Source of the DNA: Agromyces sp. Root81
Lineage (GTDB): Bacteria; Actinomycetota; Actinomycetes; Actinomycetales; Microbacteriaceae
DNA length: 64,000 bases
Direction of reading: 5' to 3'
Assembly: GCF_001429165.1 (NCBI RefSeq)
Contig: NZ_LMIR01000003.1
Coordinates: forward strand, 186,001-250,000
Positions 59,358 to 64,000 of this stretch are shown piece after piece. The notes under the pieces are model-generated. The model worked only from the letters and a program-made list of their open reading frames with translations, ran no database searches and was not told the DNA's origin. Numbering within the stretch: the stretch's first letter is position 1; each line of letters begins with the position of its first letter. A program made the translations under genes and the position numbers.

Positions 59358-61293
59358 GGTGGTGCTTCCTTCTCTGTTCGGTGTTGGGTTCCGAGGCGCG
59401 ACGGTGATGGCGTGCCGGCCTGATCTCTGGAGTCACCTCGATGACGAGGAGCGCTCGATGCGCGGGGGGAAGCTCGACGAGCAGTTCGGGGGCGTCGACG
59501 CGAATCGTGGTCGTGATCGGCGCGCCGGGGGTCGACGTGGTCACCACGGAGCTGCCGGGGTACACACCACCCGCTTCGCCGCGCGCCCAGACGTTCGCGA
59601 TGTCGCGCTCTCCGAACCGCCCGGGTCGCACGATGACCCGGCGCGATGCGGTCATCGACAGGTTCACGAGTTCGAGCGTGATGCGCTCGCCGTCGATCGA
59701 CGAGACGAGCGCCGCGACATCCGGTGGCAGCCCCGGCCTGTTGCGGTCCGCGTCGTCGTAGCTCACCGCGGCGAGCGGAAGCCCGCCGTTGTAGAGCACC
59801 TGCGGCGCACCGGTGATGAGCTGGCCGAGCACCTCGGTGACGACGGGATTGACCCGCTGCCAGAAGTGGATGTGCACGGTGTCGGGGTCGGGCTCCTCCC
59901 CCTCGATGAGTGCGACCCGTCGGGCGACCTGCCCGAGTGCCATCGACAGCGCCCGCTCGGGGTAGTCGTGGTTCTCACCCGCGAGGTAGCTGAGCCACGG
60001 CACTTCATGCCCGGCTTCGGCCTTGTCTCGGAACGGCTTCACCTCGGTCGGCGACTCGGGATGCCACGACATGAGCGTGCGAAGGCGCGCCCAGTCCCGC
60101 GCGTCCCGCGAGAACCACCAGAGCCACGTCGGCAGGTCGAGCGGCATCGGGCCGAAGTCGAACCAGCCGTCGCGCCCGTACCGGTGCGGTACGAGCCGCC
60201 CCTCGGTGCCGGCGTCACCGCCGAGACGGCTCAGCCAGTTGTCGCGCAGGCTCATCGGCGTCGCCTCGACCGACCCGGTGACAGCACGCTCCATCGTCAC
60301 GTCCAGCGGCGCGCGTGCGAGGTCGAGGTAGGAGTCGTCGCCGCTCACGAGGGCGGCGTTGATCGCGCCGATCACGGCCCCCATGCCGACCGACGGCAGG
60401 CCGTGCGGCCACGTCCAGCCGTAGTGCCCGCCGTACCAGCGCCCGTCGTGCATGCCGCCGACCGTGCCGTCGGGCCCCACGTTGTCGGGCAGCAGCCCGT
60501 CGTTGGCCAGGGCCCGGCTCCGCCATCCGTCGACATAGCGCAGCACCCAGGCCGATGCCTCGGGATCGCCGTCGTACAGCCAGTGGTTCACGACGAGGCT
60601 CGTGGCCGCGAGGTTGACCGCGGCATCGCCCTGCGCGTTGCGCTGCATCGCCGCGCCCATCGCCGCCGCGTTCGATGGATCGGCGAGATCGTCCCACGAC
60701 TCGATGCCCGGCAGGTGCTCGAGCGGCAGGCCGTACGGCTTCATGTTGAGCTGCGACGCGGGATAGTTCGCCCAGTCGACGCCCTCGAGCGCGCCGAGCG
60801 CGCCGTTGTGCGCGGCCCGGATGGTGTTCGTCGACGGGTCGTAGTTACCGTTCGTGGGATCGAGGTACAGCGCGGCGAACCGTCGGGCGCGCTCGCGGAA
60901 CTCGTCATCGGCCGGGTCGGCGGCGCACAATGCGTAGAAGAAGATGAGCGACTCCCCCTGGTGGAACCAGTCGTAGCCGTTCTCGAACTCGTCGGTGAGC
61001 ATGCCCTGCTCCGTCATCTGCGCGGTCACCCCCCGCCAGTGGTGCTTGGCCGCCTCGAGGATGTCGTCGCTGCCGCCCATCGCGTAGAAGGCGGGCCAGT
61101 TGAAGAACGGCTCGTAGAAGTCGTCGACGCCGTCGCGAGTCGTGAGCTGCTGCGAGAAGCGGATGCGCCCGTCGGGCTCGCAGTACCGGTCGGCGAAGAG
61201 GCGCCAGGCGTGCTCGATCTCGTCGAACAATCGGCGTTGCAGCACCGCCCATGCGGGGAACTCGCGCATCGGCGCAGTCGGAATGCGAGTCAT
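59350..61293 (-). CDS. Unrecognised 647-residue protein of a sugar operon
   Basis: This large soluble protein is rich in Trp, Tyr and His. Its repeated helical segments (FYEPFFNWPAFYAMGGSDDI; AKHHWRGVTAQMTEQGMLTD; WYGGHYGWTWPHGLPS) suggest an (alpha/alpha)-barrel like those of many glycan-degrading enzymes. A beta-rich C-terminal domain follows from about 530. No signal peptide is visible, so it should act on an imported oligosaccharide. I cannot name a family. It sits between the sugar permeases and the RraA-type gene, overlapping the latter by eight bases. The C-terminal tail ends in a basic, His-rich stretch (EQRRKHHHV). Confidence 0.75.
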   Translation of the reverse strand: MTRIPTAPMREFPAWAVLQRRLFDEIEHAWRLFADRYCEPDGRIRFSQQLTTRDGVDDFYEPFFNWPAFYAMGGSDDILEAAKHHWRGVTAQMTEQGMLTDEFENGYDWFHQGESLIFFYALCAADPADDEFRERARRFAALYLDPTNGNYDPSTNTIRAAHNGALGALEGVDWANYPASQLNMKPYGLPLEHLPGIESWDDLADPSNAAAMGAAMQRNAQGDAAVNLAATSLVVNHWLYDGDPEASAWVLRYVDGWRSRALANDGLLPDNVGPDGTVGGMHDGRWYGGHYGWTWPHGLPSVGMGAVIGAINAALVSGDDSYLDLARAPLDVTMERAVTGSVEATPMSLRDNWLSRLGGDAGTEGRLVPHRYGRDGWFDFGPMPLDLPTWLWWFSRDARDWARLRTLMSWHPESPTEVKPFRDKAEAGHEVPWLSYLAGENHDYPERALSMALGQVARRVALIEGEEPDPDTVHIHFWQRVNPVVTEVLGQLITGAPQVLYNGGLPLAAVSYDDADRNRPGLPPDVAALVSSIDGERITLELVNLSMTASRRVIVRPGRFGERDIANVWARGEAGGVYPGSSVVTTSTPGAPITTTIRVDAPELLVELPPAHRALLVIEVTPEIRPARHHRRASEPNTEQRRKHHHV

Positions 61294-61296
61294 CGC

Positions 61297-62256
61297 TCAG
61301 CCCTTCGTCGCTCCGGCCGCGAGGCCGCCGATGATGTACCGCTGCATCACGAGGAAGAAGATGATCGCGGGCGCGATCGTCAGGAGCAGGGTCGGGAACA
61401 CCGTGGTGTAGTCGGTCGAGAACTGGCCGATGGCCGCGTAGACGCCCGTCGTGACCGTGTAGATGCCCGAGCTCGGCCCGAGGATCACCTGCGGATTGAC
61501 GAAGTCGTTCCAGACGCCGATCGAGTGCAGCACGATGACCGTCGCGACGGCGGGCTTCATGATCGGGAAGATGCACAGCCAGAAGGCCCGGATCTTGCCT
61601 GCGCCGTCGAGGGCCGCGGCTTCGTCGATGTCCCGGGGCACCGTGCGGAGATACGCGACGAACAGGAAGATCGTGACCGGCAGGGTGCCCGCGGTCTCGA
61701 AGAGCACGAATCCCGGGATCGTGCCGATGAGTCCGAGCATTCGGAGCACGAAGACGACCGGGATGAGCGTCACCTGGCCCGGGATGAACAGGCCGGAGAC
61801 GAACACGAGCAGCAGCGCGAGGTGCCACTTCGACTGGCCCCGCGCGATGACGTATGCGGCGGGCGCCGCGAGGCCGATGCTGAAGACGTTGACGAGCAGC
61901 ACGAACAGCAGCGTGATGCCGTACGCCTGGATCACGTTGAACTTCTCACTCGTGATCGAGGCCCACAGGTAGTCGAAGGTGAACGATCCGGGAGAGAAGC
62001 CGAGCGGGTTCTCGATGATGTCGGCCTGCGGCTTGAACGCGCTGATGACGAGGATGTAGAGCGGGGTCAGCATGACGACGGCGACGAGGCACAGGATCGT
62101 CCACTTGAGGATCAGTCCGCCGACCGAGTTCGACGTCGGCGTCGATCGGCGGGCCCGCCGCCGCTCTCGCTGCACCGCACGCATCGCGGTCGTGTTCAGC
62201 GTGAGCTCTTCCGGGCCTTCGACCAGCGCGGTCGAGATGGTTTCGGTCGTGGGCAT
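61297..62256 (-). CDS. Sugar ABC permease, MalG/AraQ type
   Basis: This 319-residue protein has six membrane helices and an EAA motif (YLRTVPRDIDEAAALDGAGK; FWLCIFPIMKPAVATVIVLH) as in CUT1 carbohydrate importers. The cytoplasmic N-tail of about 45 residues is polar. ATG 62256 overlaps the stop of the upstream permease. No ABC ATPase gene is in this operon, so a shared MsiK-like ATPase is probably used, as in other actinobacterial sugar importers. Confidence 0.92.
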   Translation of the reverse strand: MPTTETISTALVEGPEELTLNTTAMRAVQRERRRARRSTPTSNSVGGLILKWTILCLVAVVMLTPLYILVISAFKPQADIIENPLGFSPGSFTFDYLWASITSEKFNVIQAYGITLLFVLLVNVFSIGLAAPAAYVIARGQSKWHLALLLVFVSGLFIPGQVTLIPVVFVLRMLGLIGTIPGFVLFETAGTLPVTIFLFVAYLRTVPRDIDEAAALDGAGKIRAFWLCIFPIMKPAVATVIVLHSIGVWNDFVNPQVILGPSSGIYTVTTGVYAAIGQFSTDYTTVFPTLLLTIAPAIIFFLVMQRYIIGGLAAGATKG

Positions 62257-63155
62257 CAGTCGGCCACCTTCTTCTCCGCATTGCGACGCGCCAGCGTGAC
62301 GCCGATTCCGAGCACCGCGGTCACGATCAGGAGGATCACGCCCTGGGCGGCTCCGTAGCCGAGCTTGCCGTTGTCGAAGGAGTTCTTGAGGATCTGGAAG
62401 ACCACGGTCTCGGTCGAGCCCGCCGGGCCGCCCGCTGTGAGCGCCAGGACGACGTCGTAGACCCTGAGGGCGGTGACGAGGCCGAGCACGATGTTGACCG
62501 TGACGATGGGAGCGAGCAGCGGCACGGTGATGTTCTTGAACCGGGCCCAGGGGCCGGCGCCATCGACCGTTGCGGCCTCGTAGTACTCGGCGGGGATCGA
62601 CTTCAGGCCCGCGATGTACAGGATCATCGAGAAGCCGTAGTGCGCCCAGATGCCGGTGACGATGACACTCGTCTGCGCGAATGCCGGGTCCGTGAGGAAC
62701 GGGATCGACGGGAGTCCGAGATTGGCCAGGATGCTGTTGAACACGCCCTGCGGCGCGAGCATCGCCGACCAGAGGAATCCGATGATGAGGGCGCTGATGA
62801 TGTAGGGGTAGAAGAAGACGGCGCGGACGACCGTGTTCGCCCGTCCCGGGCCGGCGATCAGCACGGCGAGGGCGAGACCGACCAGGTTGCAGACGACGGT
62901 GGTGACCACGGCGAACACCGTGGTGAAGATGGCCGCATCCACCGAGCGGGGATTCTCGAACGCCCTGAGGTAGTTCTCGAATCCGATGAAGGTCAGGTTC
63001 AGGCTGAAGCCGTTCCAGTTCGTGAGGCTGAGCACGAATCCGAGGACGGTGGGCACGAGGAACATCGCGGTGAACACGATCACCGCGGGCATCGTCATGA
63101 TCAGGCCCGGGAGACGCCGTTTCCAGACGATCATCGTGCGAGACGTGTCGGCCAT
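62256..63155 (-). CDS. Sugar ABC permease, MalF/UgpA type
   Basis: This 299-residue membrane protein has a MalF-like start (WKRRLPGLIMTMPAVIVFTA) and the loop PAEYYEAATVDGAGPWARFK with the EAA motif. It pairs with the MalG-type permease for carbohydrate uptake. ATG 63155 is chosen over GTG 63164; both have weak ribosome binding sites. Confidence 0.92.
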   Translation of the reverse strand: MADTSRTMIVWKRRLPGLIMTMPAVIVFTAMFLVPTVLGFVLSLTNWNGFSLNLTFIGFENYLRAFENPRSVDAAIFTTVFAVVTTVVCNLVGLALAVLIAGPGRANTVVRAVFFYPYIISALIIGFLWSAMLAPQGVFNSILANLGLPSIPFLTDPAFAQTSVIVTGIWAHYGFSMILYIAGLKSIPAEYYEAATVDGAGPWARFKNITVPLLAPIVTVNIVLGLVTALRVYDVVLALTAGGPAGSTETVVFQILKNSFDNGKLGYGAAQGVILLIVTAVLGIGVTLARRNAEKKVAD

Positions 63156-63241
63156 GAGGGTCACCAGCTTTCGGTCGTTCGACGGCGGTCCGGGCGCGGC
63201 GGGCTGGCCGCACCCGGACCTGTTGGTTCAGCGAGCGCCGG

Positions 63242-64000
63242 TCAGCGGTTCGATTCGATCCAGGCGTCCATGGCCGCGATGGCGTCGGCGGCCGAGACGC
63301 CGGTCAGCATGGCCTGGGCCTGCACGTTGAGCTCGGTCTGGTAGCCACGCGGCAGCACCCGCTCACCGTAGCCGTCACCGGTCGGCGTGAAGTCGGACTC
63401 CGGGGTGTCGGCGACGATGGCCAGGAGCTCCTGGCCGAGCGCGTCCATCTCGTACTCGTAGCCGTCGCGGAAGTTCCCGTCCGCCGCGAGCTGCTTGGTC
63501 ACGGCCTCCTCGTCGGTGACGAGGAACTCCACGACCTTGGCCGCGGCGTCCTGGTGCTCGGAGGCCATCATGATCACGTAGGGGTTCGCGACGTTCGCGC
63601 CCATGGCCGGGTTGTCGATGCCCTTCTCGGCAGGTGCACGGAACACGCCGATCTCGGGCTTCTCGGCGGCCTTCGCCTCGGACGCGGCGAACCAGCTGCC
63701 CATCGGGTAGATGGCCGACTTGCCCGACAGGAACTGCTGCTCGGCGTCGGCGTACTTCACGCCGACGGAATCGGCGGGGATGTATCCGGCCGCCACCCAC
63801 GATGCGTAGCGCTCCATCGCGTCGCTGTACGTCTCGCTGAACGTGACGTCGCCGTCGGACATCTCGGCGAACCAGTCGGCGTTCTCGGCGATGATGCTCG
63901 GAAGACCCGTCGTCTGCACGGGGATCTGCGTGATCCACTCGCCACCCGACTGGATCGGAGTCCATCCGGCGTCCTGCAGCTTCTGCAGGTCGGCCTCGAG
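63242..64000 (-). CDS. Sugar ABC transporter substrate-binding protein (5' part outside window)
   Basis: The frame is open from 64000 down to the stop at 63242 (252 residues visible). The sequence has the SBP_bac_1 C-terminal pattern: LSGKSAIYPMGSWFAASEAK, GVFRAPAEKG and VEFLVTDEEAVTKQLAADG. It is the first visible gene of the deoxysugar operon. The signal peptide and start lie beyond the window. A few Trp and Gly residues near the visible start (GWTPIQSGGEWITQIP) fit the sugar-binding cleft. Confidence 0.9.
   Translation of the reverse strand, partial: LEADLQKLQDAGWTPIQSGGEWITQIPVQTTGLPSIIAENADWFAEMSDGDVTFSETYSDAMERYASWVAAGYIPADSVGVKYADAEQQFLSGKSAIYPMGSWFAASEAKAAEKPEIGVFRAPAEKGIDNPAMGANVANPYVIMMASEHQDAAAKVVEFLVTDEEAVTKQLAADGNFRDGYEYEMDALGQELLAIVADTPESDFTPTGDGYGERVLPRGYQTELNVQAQAMLTGVSAADAIAAMDAWIESNR

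Noticed and set aside
58867..62358. A 1163-codon open frame on the plus strand opposite the sugar operon
   Set aside because: It mirrors the GC-rich third positions of well-supported genes on the minus strand, is rich in Arg, His and Val in low-complexity order, and has no recognisable domain. The same applies to long antisense frames at 4502-6694, 5472-7802 and 47825-50674.

Overview
This 64 kb window is high-GC chromosomal DNA with tightly packed genes, frequent ATGA/GTGA start-stop overlaps, GTG starts and AGGAGG-type ribosome binding sites. Families typical of Actinobacteria (deazaflavin-dependent oxidoreductases, DUF222/HNH proteins, an ECF41 sigma factor, DUF4097 adhesin-like proteins, FAD/Fe-S D-lactate dehydrogenase) point to a member of the Microbacteriaceae; an Agromyces-like organism is my best guess, made from memory of similar genes. 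I see no rRNA, tRNA, CRISPR array, phage or intact insertion sequence.

Region 1-13.8 kb: the end of a TetR regulator; a DUF4097 gene divergent from an unusual regulator that joins an IS30-transposase-type helix-turn-helix to a MarR-type winged helix; small unknown proteins including a degenerate serine-recombinase domain; a NarL-type two-component system; a multicopper oxidase with a membrane partner; an MGT-type glycosyltransferase; a PuuB-like amine/FAD oxidoreductase with its TetR regulator and a cupin remnant; and a DUF1877 protein. A DUF222/HNH endonuclease gene at 14.0-15.4 kb carries a one-base frameshift.

Region 15.4-29.4 kb is the most coherent block: a cell-wall (MurNAc/muropeptide) salvage locus. 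On the minus strand run an oligopeptide-type binding protein, two permeases, murQ, anmK, an acetyltransferase, a serine beta-lactamase-like hydrolase and a fused two-domain ABC ATPase. Divergent on the plus strand are an RpiR-type regulator, an MFS transporter and a 955-residue FAD/Fe-S D-lactate dehydrogenase. AnmK makes MurNAc-6-phosphate, MurQ splits it into GlcNAc-6-phosphate and D-lactate, and the dehydrogenase would oxidise that D-lactate, so the region encodes uptake, regulation and disposal of the lactyl side product.

Region 29.4-43.6 kb holds small modules: a quinone-oxidoreductase/TetR pair with three CTTAC-N3-GTAAG operators, an ABC-F ATPase, an ECF41 sigma factor with its carboxymuconolactone-decarboxylase partner and a matching promoter, a LysE exporter with an Lrp/AsnC regulator, a second NarL-type two-component system, a second deazaflavin-type oxidoreductase, a paralogue of the membrane protein at 9 kb, a decayed lipoprotein locus and an ectB gene without ectA or ectC.

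Region 43.6-64 kb is catabolic: an amidohydrolase with an MHS-type transporter and LysR regulator; a DUF5107/TPR protein, AraC regulator and aldose 1-epimerase; then a GntR regulator convergent with a long minus-strand operon (sugar ABC transporter, an unrecognised 647-residue protein, an RraA-type protein, an aldo/keto reductase, a COG3618-type lactonase and a secreted parallel beta-helix protein). The last set resembles non-phosphorylated oxidation of a 6-deoxysugar such as L-fucose or L-rhamnose, released from a polysaccharide.
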